From: SG8-41 sp036555615
GTDB lineage: Bacteria; Pseudomonadota; Gammaproteobacteria; Burkholderiales; SG8-41
Assembly: GCA_036555615.1 (NCBI GenBank)
Contig: DATBKZ010000006.1
Coordinates: 1-64,000, forward strand
Length of the DNA: 64,000 nt
Reading direction: 5' to 3'
Shown: positions 26,324 to 33,956 of the stretch, one piece after another
Layout: every line of letters begins with the position of its first letter
Position numbering within the stretch: position 1 is the stretch's first letter
Translations under genes and position numbers: made by a program
The notes under the pieces: model-generated
The model's database searches: none
Told to the model about the DNA's origin: nothing
Seen by the model: only the letters and a program-made list of their open reading frames with translations

Positions 26324-27200
26324 TGCGGCCGGCACGGCGCTGCACCGGCTGGAAGCACTGCTTCCTGCGCTCGCCCTGTGGGCAGCCGGACCGGCAGCCG
26401 CGAGTTACGAGACGGCGTGGGTCGAATTCAACGCTCTCGAGAGATTCAACGGCGAACCGGTGGAGCTGAGCGCGCTCATGTACCGCCCCGCCGGGACGGG
26501 ACCCTTCCCCGCACTCGTGCTGATGCATGGCTGCGGCGGCATGGTCACGAACCAGGGCTACGTCACCGCATCGTATCGTTACTGGGCCGAGCTGCTCGCG
26601 CTGGAGGGATACGTCGCCCTGCTCGTAGACAGCTTCGGCCCGCGCGGCTACCGGTCGATCTGCGAGCTGCAGGCGCGCCCGATTCGCGAAAGCCGGGAAC
26701 GGGCCGATGACATCTACGCAGCCCGCGAGTGGCTGGCGGCGCAACCCTATGTCGCCCGCAATCGCATCGGGGTGATCGGCTGGTCCAATGGCGCAAGCGG
26801 CACGCTCCACGGCATGCGCGAGAGCCGGCCGCACCGCGGCATCCGGGCAGCGGTGGCGTTCTACCCGGGCTGCCGGACGCTCGCGCGGTCGAAGACGCCG
26901 TACCGGCCCTACGCGCCGCTGCTGATCCTGGCGGGCGAAGCGGACGACTGGACGCCCGCCACGCCGTGCGTCGAGCTGGCTGCGATCGCCCGCAAGCAGG
27001 GCGCAGCGATGGAAATCGTCACCTACCCCGGCGCGCATCACAGCTTCGACCGGATCAACTCGCCAGTACGCTACCGGCCGAACGTCCGCAACCTCAACCG
27101 GCCCGATCGCAAAGGGGCAACGGCGGGCGAGCATCCGGAAGCGCGCCAGGACGCAATCCGGCGAACGCTCGAGTTCCTCGCGCGCGAGCTCAGGGGATAG
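26313..27200 (+). CDS. Secreted dienelactone-hydrolase-family protein
   Basis: 295 aa. A GTG at 26313, overlapping the previous stop by 11 nt, has GGAG 7 nt upstream and yields a signal peptide (ALLPALALWAAGPAAAS). The catalytic set looks complete: nucleophile in GWSNGASG, acid in GEADDWTP, and His in GAHHSF; an oxyanion segment LMHGCGGM is also visible. It probably hydrolyses an ester or lactone in the periplasm. Family members often have Cys as nucleophile; Ser here fits the broader group. Confidence 0.8.
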   Translation: MWPSAAGTALHRLEALLPALALWAAGPAAASYETAWVEFNALERFNGEPVELSALMYRPAGTGPFPALVLMHGCGGMVTNQGYVTASYRYWAELLALEGYVALLVDSFGPRGYRSICELQARPIRESRERADDIYAAREWLAAQPYVARNRIGVIGWSNGASGTLHGMRESRPHRGIRAAVAFYPGCRTLARSKTPYRPYAPLLILAGEADDWTPATPCVELAAIARKQGAAMEIVTYPGAHHSFDRINSPVRYRPNVRNLNRPDRKGATAGEHPEARQDAIRRTLEFLARELRG

Positions 27201-27256
27201 CCTGCAGCCGGCAACCGCTCGCCCCGGCTGAGCTCAGGACAAGCGCAGGCCGGGCA

Positions 27257-28303
27257 TCATCCGACGATGAGCGCGGCGCGGCCCGCGATCGCGTTCTTCC
27301 GCAGGAGCTCGTGCACCTGCTCCGCTTCCTCCAGGGGAAAGGTGTGGTTGACCACCGCCTTGATCCGCTTCCGCTTCACCAGCTCCAGCGTGCGCGCGAT
27401 CTCGGCGTTGTTCACGTAGCGCGAGCCGTGTATCTCCTGGGCCTGGCGCATGAACTCCTGGGGATTCACCACGAACGAGGGGTCGGCGCCATAGACCGAC
27501 TTCGGCTTCGAGCCGATGATCACCATGCGGCCGGCGGGGGCGAGCGAAGCGAGGCACGCGGACAGTGTCTCGCTCGTGCCAACCATGTCGATCGCCGCCT
27601 CCACGCCGCGCCCGCCGGTGAGCGCCTTGACCTGCTTCACGAGCTCGCCCCTCCGCGCGTCGATCACTTCCTCCGCGCCCATCTCGCGCGCAAGCGCGAG
27701 CTTCTCCTCCCCGACTTCCGCAGCGAGCACGCGCCCGCCGCAGAGGCGCGCCATCTGAAGCATGTGGATGCCGACGCCGCCGCCGGCGCCGATGATGAGG
27801 ACGTTGTCGCCTGGGGCCACCTGCGCCTCGGCGTGGCACGCGTGGTACGGCGTCGCGATCGCATCGGCCGCCACCGCCGCCTCGAGGTCGGTTACGCCCT
27901 CCGGTATCGCGACCAGATTGCGCTCCGGCAGCGCGACGTACTCCGCATAGCCCCCGTCGCAGCCCTGCCCGACGTTCCCGCGGAAGTTCTCGCACAGCGT
28001 CTCGCGCCCGCTGCGGCAGTAGCGGCAGTTGCCGCAGGTGAGGTAGTAGTGATTGGTCACGCGGTTGCCCACCCTGAAGGTCCTGACCTCGGATCCGACC
28101 TCGACGATCTCGCCCGCGATCTCGTGTCCCGGTATGCGCGGATAGGACTGGATCCGGCCCGGCGTCGCGGTCATGATTACGACGGTCAGGCCCACGCCGC
28201 AGACGCGCACCTTGACGAGCGCGTCGTTGGGGCCGATCCGCGGCACCGGCACGTTCTTGAGCTTCAGCGGCGCGCCGAACTGCTCCAGCACCATTGCCCG
28301 CAT
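27257..28303 (-). CDS. Zinc-dependent alcohol dehydrogenase (MDR family)
   Basis: 348 aa. GHEIAGEIVEVG and the CGV segment supply catalytic-zinc residues, and the structural zinc site is CGNCRYCRSGRETLC. The Rossmann fold is at GAGGGVGIHMLQ. The catalytic loop CGVGLTVVI differs from the usual CGVCGTD, so the third ligand or proton relay may be atypical. Substrate unknown. It is convergent with the hydrolase and transcribed alone. Confidence 0.85.
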   Translation of the reverse strand: MRAMVLEQFGAPLKLKNVPVPRIGPNDALVKVRVCGVGLTVVIMTATPGRIQSYPRIPGHEIAGEIVEVGSEVRTFRVGNRVTNHYYLTCGNCRYCRSGRETLCENFRGNVGQGCDGGYAEYVALPERNLVAIPEGVTDLEAAVAADAIATPYHACHAEAQVAPGDNVLIIGAGGGVGIHMLQMARLCGGRVLAAEVGEEKLALAREMGAEEVIDARRGELVKQVKALTGGRGVEAAIDMVGTSETLSACLASLAPAGRMVIIGSKPKSVYGADPSFVVNPQEFMRQAQEIHGSRYVNNAEIARTLELVKRKRIKAVVNHTFPLEEAEQVHELLRKNAIAGRAALIVG

Positions 28304-28601
28304 CGCTTCCTCTCAACTGCGTGATGGGTGAAGAATCGTCCCGAGCGTAGCGCGTATGCTGCGGGGCGGGTCCCGGCCCGCGGGTGTGCCGAGGTGCGCG
28401 GGTGGCAGAAGGGTCGGGGTTTGATCCGAGGCTTCCGGTACTGGTACGCACTCGAGAGAACGCGATGGCCAAGTCAATTGCCCGGTTGGGCGGGAAACCT
28501 CGGAGCGGGCCCCGATCCTTCTGACAGGACCCGCGCCGCTATACCTCGGATGCGTGGTCATACTGATCCGGGGGACTCTTGCGATGGGTTCTCGTGACTC
28601 A
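28304..28601. other. Gene-free spacer upstream of the alcohol dehydrogenase
   Basis: 298 nt with no ORF, tRNA or strong terminator. It contains a GC-rich inverted repeat around GGGCGGGTCCCGGCCCGC near 28361-28380 and one GTGACTC heptamer near the hyfI stop. It probably holds the dehydrogenase promoter (minus) and the end of the hyf transcript. Confidence 0.4.
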
Positions 28602-29117
28602 TCACGCTTTCCTGACGGCAATTGCCGTCACGATGCCCTGCATGATTGCGAGCGGCGTCGGCGGGCAGCCCGGCACGGCAACGTCCACCGGTATCACGTT
28701 CGATACCCGCCCGCGGCTCGCGTAGCTCTCGCCGAAGATGCCGCCCGTGCAGCCGCAGTCCCCGATTGCCACGACGAGCTTGGGGTCCGGCGTCGCGTCG
28801 TACGTGCGCTTCAGCGCCGTTTCCATGTGGCGCGATACCGGGCCGGTCACCAGCAGCATGTCGGCGTGACGCGGGCTCGCCACGAACCGGATGCCCAGGC
28901 CCTCGAGGTTGTAGTACGGATTGTTGCACATGTGGATTTCCAGCTCGCAGCCGTTGCACGAGCCGGCGTCCACGTGGCGGATGGTGAGGGCGCCCGCGAA
29001 ATACTGAAGGACCTCCGCGCGCAGCCGCTCGGCCATGACGCGCAGCGCCTCGTCAGGCTGCGGCGGCGCCTCGGTCCTGATCCCCGTGACGAAAATCTGC
29101 TTGAGCAGTTGGTCCAT
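28602..29117 (-). CDS. hyfI: Hydrogenase-4/complex I 20-kDa-like small subunit
   Basis: 171 aa, NuoB/HyfI family. The [4Fe-4S] (N2-like) ligands are kept: SCNGCELEI, GDCGCTGG and VPGCPPTP. Last gene of the six-gene block; 43 nt separate it from hyfG. Because the large subunit lacks NiFe ligands, this cluster would relay electrons to something other than hydrogen, possibly quinone. The gene symbol follows the E. coli hyf names by homology only. Confidence 0.88.
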   Translation of the reverse strand: MDQLLKQIFVTGIRTEAPPQPDEALRVMAERLRAEVLQYFAGALTIRHVDAGSCNGCELEIHMCNNPYYNLEGLGIRFVASPRHADMLLVTGPVSRHMETALKRTYDATPDPKLVVAIGDCGCTGGIFGESYASRGRVSNVIPVDVAVPGCPPTPLAIMQGIVTAIAVRKA

Positions 29118-29160
29118 CTATGGCGCTGCCGCTAGCTCGTACCCATCGCTCGTCGCGCCG

Positions 29161-30798
29161 CTACAGGTCATGCCCCGAGTACGACAGGTTGAATGACTTG
29201 TTGATGAGCGGGAAATCGGGAACGATGTTGCCGATCACCGCGTGCTCGAGCACGGGCCAGTTCTGCCACGATGGATCGTGCGGGTGGCAGCGCCGGATGC
29301 GGTTGCCCGGCCCCGCCTCCAGCGCGATGAACACTTCCCCTCTCCAGCCCTCGACCCAGCCTACGCCGAACGCCGCGGCCGGCGCCGCGGGAACCGCCAC
29401 GGCGATGTCGCCGGCAGGCAGCTTCTCGAGAATCAGGCGACACAGGCGCAGCGATTCGAAGATCTCCTCGAAGCGCACCGTCACGCGCGCTGCGACATCG
29501 CCATTGCGGTGCGTTGCCATGCGCACGTCGAGCTCCGTATAGGGCGGATAGGGATACTCGACGCGCAGATCCCAGCTTTGCGCGCTCGCGCGGCCCGCGA
29601 GGCCGATCAGACCGAGCCGCGCGGCCAGCCCGGGCGCGACGCGGCCGCAGTTGATGAAGCGGTCCTGCAGGCCGGCGTGCTCGTCGTAGATGGATTTCAG
29701 CACCGTGACGGTCTTCTCGATCTCGCCCATCTCGTCCCGCAGGCGCCCTGCTCCCTCCGGCGTCAGGTCGCGCGCGACGCCGCCGGGAACGATGGCGTCC
29801 ATCAGATAACGGTGGCCGAAGAGCGCGTGATGGGTCCTCAGCCAGTCCTCCTTCAACCGCAGGAACTGCGCGAGCCCGAACGCCAGCGCGGCATCGTTGC
29901 CCAGGAAGCCGAGGTCCCCGAGGTGGTTGGCGACGCGCTCGCGCTCGAGCAGCAGCGCGCGCAGCCACAGCGCCCGCGGCGGTGGCGCCGCGCCGGTGGC
30001 GGATTCCACCGCCATCGCATAGGCCCAGGCATAGGCAACGGTGGAATCGCCCGACACGCGCCCCGCGAGCCGCGCGCCCTCGGCGAGCGCCATGCTCTCG
30101 AAGCGCTTCTCGATGCCCTTGTGCTTGTAGCCGAGCCGCTCTTCCAGGCGCAGCACGGTCTCGCCGACCACCGAAAACCGGAAGTGGCCGGGCTCGATCG
30201 TGCCGGCGTGCACAGGCCCGACCGGGATCTCGTGCACGCCTTCGCCTTCCACCTGGACGAAGGGGTACGCGTCGAGGGGCGGAGCAGGGGCCCCGAACGT
30301 CGCTTGTTCGGGGATGCGACCCCCGGTGACGCGTGGGGCGGCCGAATCGATTGCGTTCGAATCACGCGATGGTTCGTGATGAGGCCGCCGTCCGCCGACA
30401 AAATCCTTGCGGAGCGGGAATTCGTCGGCGCGCCACGCGGCGTGGCGCAGCCACTTGCGGCGATCGTCGCCCGCGGTCGCGGACACGCCGAGGAGATCGA
30501 ATGCTGCGCGCTGCATGCGGTCCGCCGGCGGGAAGACGGCCGCGAGGTCGGGATACCCTGCGCCGGCGAGCGGGAGAGACAGCACGACCAGCCCGCCCCG
30601 AACGACCAGCGCCGCGTGCGCGACGATGCCGCCGCGCTCGGAGCGCCCATCACTCCCCCACAGTGCGACCAGTCGCCCGCCCTGCTCCTGGACCGAGCGG
30701 CAGGTCTCGAGCCATCGCGCCGCGTCGACCTCGGCGCGGAACGCCGTCACCGCCCCCGGAATCGGAGTGAGCTCGAGATCGAGTCCTTCCAGTCTCAT
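29161..30798 (-). CDS. hyfG: HyfG/HycE-like large subunit lacking NiFe-binding cysteines
   Basis: 545 aa: a degenerate NuoC-like N-terminal domain (about 1-130), a linker, then a NuoD/HycE-like domain from YPFVQVEGEGVHEIPVGPVHAG. In true NiFe hydrogenases the first ligand pair is RxCGxC; here the segment reads RVSGDSTVAYA. The C-terminal CxxC is also absent; the protein ends FPLINKSFNLSYSGHDL. So no NiFe centre can form. This matches the energy-converting-hydrogenase-related (Ehr) complexes. The linker contains an unusual palindromic stretch. The 38 nt before the ATG consist almost entirely of heptamer repeats. Confidence 0.87.
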   Translation of the reverse strand: MRLEGLDLELTPIPGAVTAFRAEVDAARWLETCRSVQEQGGRLVALWGSDGRSERGGIVAHAALVVRGGLVVLSLPLAGAGYPDLAAVFPPADRMQRAAFDLLGVSATAGDDRRKWLRHAAWRADEFPLRKDFVGGRRPHHEPSRDSNAIDSAAPRVTGGRIPEQATFGAPAPPLDAYPFVQVEGEGVHEIPVGPVHAGTIEPGHFRFSVVGETVLRLEERLGYKHKGIEKRFESMALAEGARLAGRVSGDSTVAYAWAYAMAVESATGAAPPPRALWLRALLLERERVANHLGDLGFLGNDAALAFGLAQFLRLKEDWLRTHHALFGHRYLMDAIVPGGVARDLTPEGAGRLRDEMGEIEKTVTVLKSIYDEHAGLQDRFINCGRVAPGLAARLGLIGLAGRASAQSWDLRVEYPYPPYTELDVRMATHRNGDVAARVTVRFEEIFESLRLCRLILEKLPAGDIAVAVPAAPAAAFGVGWVEGWRGEVFIALEAGPGNRIRRCHPHDPSWQNWPVLEHAVIGNIVPDFPLINKSFNLSYSGHDL

Positions 30799-30800
30799 TC

Positions 30801-30835
30801 TTCTGCCTTCTGCCTTCTGCCTTCTGCCCTCGGCC
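30801..30835. repeat. Heptanucleotide array, four TTCTGCC units plus one variant
   Basis: TTCTGCC repeated four times without change, then CTCGGCC. It fills the hyfF-hyfG gap. On the coding strand it reads GGCAGAA repeats, giving purine-rich ribosome-binding-like sequence in front of the hyfG ATG. Confidence 0.9.
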
Positions 30836-30836
30836 C

Positions 30837-32285
30837 TCACCCGATGAGCGCCGCCGCCTGCCGATACCAGGCGGCGAGATACGGCGGGATGAAGATCCCC
30901 ATCATCAGCACCAATGCCAGGTGCACGAACACGGGAAGCAGCGCCGGCGGGTGCGCCAGCCGCGGCAATGCCGTCTCGCCGAATACCATCGGCTGCACCT
31001 TGCCGAAAATCGCGGCGAACGCGACGCCGAGGCCGATCAGCAGGAACGGCGTCGCCCACGGCTGCTCGCGCATCGCCGTGGTGAGAATGATGAACTCGCT
31101 CGCGAACACGCCGAACGGCGGCATGCCGAGGATCGCGATCGCGCCCAGCATCAGCCCCCAGCCGATGGTGGGATTGGTCCGGATCAGTCCCCGGATGTCG
31201 TCCATGATCTGGGTTCCCGTATTCTGCGCGGCGTGCCCGACCGCGAAGAAGATGGCCGATTTGGTGAGGCTGTGCATCGTCATGTGCAGCAGCGCGCCGA
31301 AGGTGGCCGCGACGCCCCCCATGCCGAAGGCGAAGGTCGTGATCCCCATGTGCTCGATCGAGGAATAGGCGAACATGCGCTTGATGTCGCGCTGGCGTGA
31401 GAGCAGGAATGCGGCCACCACCACGGAGAGCAGCCCGAACCCCATCATGAGGTTGCCGGCGAATCCCGCCCCGAGCGCGCCGTCGGTCAGCACCTTGCAG
31501 CGCACGACCGCGTAGAGCGCGACGTTGAGGAGCAGCCCCGACAGCACCGCCGAGATCGGCGTCGGGCCCTCCGCGTGCGCATCGGGCAGCCAGTTGTGCA
31601 CCGGAACCAGCCCGACCTTGGTGCCGTAGCCCACCAGCAGAAAGACGAACGCGAGCGACATCACCGTCGGCTCGAGCTGCGACTTGACCTGGTTCAAGTC
31701 GGTCCACAGGAGCGCCGTCCCGCCGCTGCCCATCACCTTCTCGGCGGCGAAATAGAGCAGGATGGTGCCGAACAGCGCCTGCGAGATGCCGACGGAGCAC
31801 AGGATGAAGTATTTCCACGCGGCCTCGATCGATTCCGGCGTGCGATAGAGGCTCACCAGCAGCACCGTCGACAGCGTCGCCGCCTCCATCGCCACCCACA
31901 GGATGCCCATGTTGTTGGTCGTCAGCGCGAGCAGCATGGTGAAGGTGAAGACCTGGAACATGGCGTGAAACAGGCGCAGCGCTCCCGCTTTGACCTTGCC
32001 CCGCTCGGCCTCGATCCTCATGTAGGGACGCGAGAACAGCGCCGTGGTGAACGCGACGAATGCCGTCAGCGCCACCAGCACCACGTTGAACGAGTCGATG
32101 AAGAACTGGCCGGCGAACGTCGTGAGCGGCCCGTCGCGGATCACGCGCGCGGTCAGCACCGCCGCCGCGAGAAACGTGACGAGGCTCGAGGCAACGCCCA
32201 GCTCCGGCGCCCAGCGCCGGCTGCCGAAGAGCGCGAGCGTGGCGCCCCCGAGGAGCGGCACGCCGAGCAGGACCAGGATCTCCAT
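30837..32285 (-). CDS. hyfF: Hydrogenase-4 subunit F-like proton-pumping antiporter subunit
   Basis: 482 aa, about 14 membrane helices, NuoN/MrpD-type. The channel residues expected in this family are visible: a Glu in NNMGILWVAMEAATL, the Lys of GYGTKVGLVPVHNWLPDAH, and a Lys in MHSLTKSAIFF. Start ATG overlaps the hyfE stop (TGATG) with GAGG upstream. It should carry ion translocation for the complex. Confidence 0.92.
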   Translation of the reverse strand: MEILVLLGVPLLGGATLALFGSRRWAPELGVASSLVTFLAAAVLTARVIRDGPLTTFAGQFFIDSFNVVLVALTAFVAFTTALFSRPYMRIEAERGKVKAGALRLFHAMFQVFTFTMLLALTTNNMGILWVAMEAATLSTVLLVSLYRTPESIEAAWKYFILCSVGISQALFGTILLYFAAEKVMGSGGTALLWTDLNQVKSQLEPTVMSLAFVFLLVGYGTKVGLVPVHNWLPDAHAEGPTPISAVLSGLLLNVALYAVVRCKVLTDGALGAGFAGNLMMGFGLLSVVVAAFLLSRQRDIKRMFAYSSIEHMGITTFAFGMGGVAATFGALLHMTMHSLTKSAIFFAVGHAAQNTGTQIMDDIRGLIRTNPTIGWGLMLGAIAILGMPPFGVFASEFIILTTAMREQPWATPFLLIGLGVAFAAIFGKVQPMVFGETALPRLAHPPALLPVFVHLALVLMMGIFIPPYLAAWYRQAAALIG

Positions 32286-32941
32286 CAATCCTCTCTCAGC
32301 TTTTCCATGTGCCGGGTGTCCAGGCTGTCGAAGGTCTCGCGCACCTGGAAGAAGAAGATGCCGAAGATGAATCCGCCCACGAGCACGTCGAGCGCGATGC
32401 CGAATTCCACCACCATCGGCATGCCGTAGGTGGCGCTGGTCGCGGCGAAGAAGAGCCCGTTCTCCATCGCGAGAAATCCGATCACGACCGGCACCGCCTT
32501 GCGCCGCGTCATCATCATCAGGAACGACAGCAGCACGCACGCCATGGCGATGCCGAGGGTGGAGCGCGTGATGGTGCTCGCCATCTGCGAGATCGGCTGC
32601 GCCAGGTTGAAGGCAAAGATCACGAGGGCGATGCCGATCAGCATGGTGGTCGGGATGTTGATGAGCGTCTCCACGTCCCAGCGGATGTTCAGCCGGTGGA
32701 TCAGCCGGAACAGGATCCACGGCAGCGCCACCACCTTGAGCGCCACGGTGAGCACGCCGGAAATGTAGAGGTGGCCCTGCCCCGTGGTGTAGGCGACGAT
32801 GAAGGTGGAGGCGGCCAGCACCACGCCCTGCCACGCGAAGAGCTCGATCAGCGACAGGATCCGCCGCTGCGAGAGCATGGCGAACGCGATCAGCAGCATG
32901 ACCGCGGCGAGGACGTTGATGAGCTGGCCGCTTAATGGCAT
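32285..32941 (-). CDS. hyfE: Hydrogenase-4 component E-like membrane subunit
   Basis: 218 aa, about six to seven helices, HyfE family, with an N-terminal NuoK-like part (LVGGFIFGIFFFQ near the end is typical). The ATG has no Shine-Dalgarno sequence; the DNA directly upstream is a GAGTCAC heptamer array and TTTTT. It overlaps hyfF by 1 nt. Confidence 0.88.
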   Translation of the reverse strand: MPLSGQLINVLAAVMLLIAFAMLSQRRILSLIELFAWQGVVLAASTFIVAYTTGQGHLYISGVLTVALKVVALPWILFRLIHRLNIRWDVETLINIPTTMLIGIALVIFAFNLAQPISQMASTITRSTLGIAMACVLLSFLMMMTRRKAVPVVIGFLAMENGLFFAATSATYGMPMVVEFGIALDVLVGGFIFGIFFFQVRETFDSLDTRHMEKLRED

Positions 32942-32946
32942 AAAAA

Positions 32947-32974
32947 GTGACTCGTGACTCGTGACCTGTGACTC
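32947..32974. repeat. Heptanucleotide array, GTGACTC family
   Basis: GTGACTC, GTGACTC, GTGACCT, GTGACTC, in the 67-nt gap between hyfC and hyfE. Its reverse complement has the same pattern as the array at 46782. Confidence 0.88.
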
Positions 32975-33008
32975 GAACTCGGCATCTTGGCGCCCTGGTG
33001 GTTCAATC

Positions 33009-33956
33009 TCAGACCTCGAAGACGTAACTCAGCAGCAGGCCGAGCATCGCCAGCATGAAGGCAGTGGCGACGAACTCGGGCACGCGGAAGATCCGCATCT
33101 TCGCGCTTACCGCTTCCAGCGTCGCGAGCCCCGCCCCCGCGATCATGAGCTTCGCCACGGCGGCCAGGACGGCGAGCGGCAGCGCGTTCCAGTCCCCTGC
33201 CTGCGCGATGCCCCACGGCGCGAAGCAGGCGATGCCGATGGCGCAGTAGGCGAAGAGCTTGATGGCGGAGGCCCACTCGATGAGGGCAAGATGCCGCGCC
33301 GAGTATTCGAGGATGAGCGCCTCGTGCACCATGGTGAGCTCGAGGTGGGTCGCGGGATTGTCGACCGGCACGCGCGCGTTTTCAGCGAGCAGCACCATCA
33401 CGAACGCAACCGCGGCAAACGCGAGGCTCGGATACAGCGCGAACTCGCGGTGCGCGAGCGTGTCGACGATGGTCGTGAGCGAGGTGGACTGGCTGATCAG
33501 CGCGAAGTTGAAGAAGATGATCAGCAGCGCCGGCTCCGCCAGCGCCCCGATCAGCATTTCGCGGCGCGCTCCCAGCGTGCCGAACGCGGTGCCGATGTCC
33601 ATCGCCGCCAGCGAGATGAACACCCGCGCCACGGCAAAGACGCCGACGAGCGCGATGACATCCGCCGCGGCCGCGAACGGCAGTTCGCTCGCCACCACCG
33701 GCACGATGCCGGCCACCAGCCACATGCATCCGAAGATCACGTAGGGCGCGAAGCGGAACAGCCACGAGGCGTTTTCCGCGAGCGCCGCGTCCTTGTGCAG
33801 GAGCTTGCGCAGGACCCGGTAGGGCTGCAGCAGGCTCGGCGCGCTCTTGTTCTGCAGCCAGGCCCGGCAGGCATTGACCCAGCCCATCAGCAGCGGCGCC
33901 GCCAGGGCCACCAGCAGCATCTGGAGGAGCTGGTTGAGAAATCCGCCCAGCGTCAT
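33009..33956 (-). CDS. hyfC: HyfC/NuoH-like membrane anchor subunit
   Basis: 315 aa, eight helices, NuoH/HycD family, which docks the soluble arm and forms the quinone-facing chamber in complex I. The acidic loop AENARVPVDNPATHLELTMVHEA, the family signature, is intact. Overlaps the hyfB stop by 4 nt (ATGA), indicating coupling. Confidence 0.93.
   Translation of the reverse strand: MTLGGFLNQLLQMLLVALAAPLLMGWVNACRAWLQNKSAPSLLQPYRVLRKLLHKDAALAENASWLFRFAPYVIFGCMWLVAGIVPVVASELPFAAAADVIALVGVFAVARVFISLAAMDIGTAFGTLGARREMLIGALAEPALLIIFFNFALISQSTSLTTIVDTLAHREFALYPSLAFAAVAFVMVLLAENARVPVDNPATHLELTMVHEALILEYSARHLALIEWASAIKLFAYCAIGIACFAPWGIAQAGDWNALPLAVLAAVAKLMIAGAGLATLEAVSAKMRIFRVPEFVATAFMLAMLGLLLSYVFEV

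Noticed and set aside
28420..28440. GGTTTGATCC, similar to a tRNA T-loop
   Set aside because: No complete five-base T-stem, no D-arm or anticodon arm, and no acceptor stem can be formed around it.
29161..31899. 912-aa single protein spanning hyfF and hyfG
   Set aside because: The N-terminal part is an out-of-frame reading of hyfF. The HyfG homology begins at the ATG at 30798.
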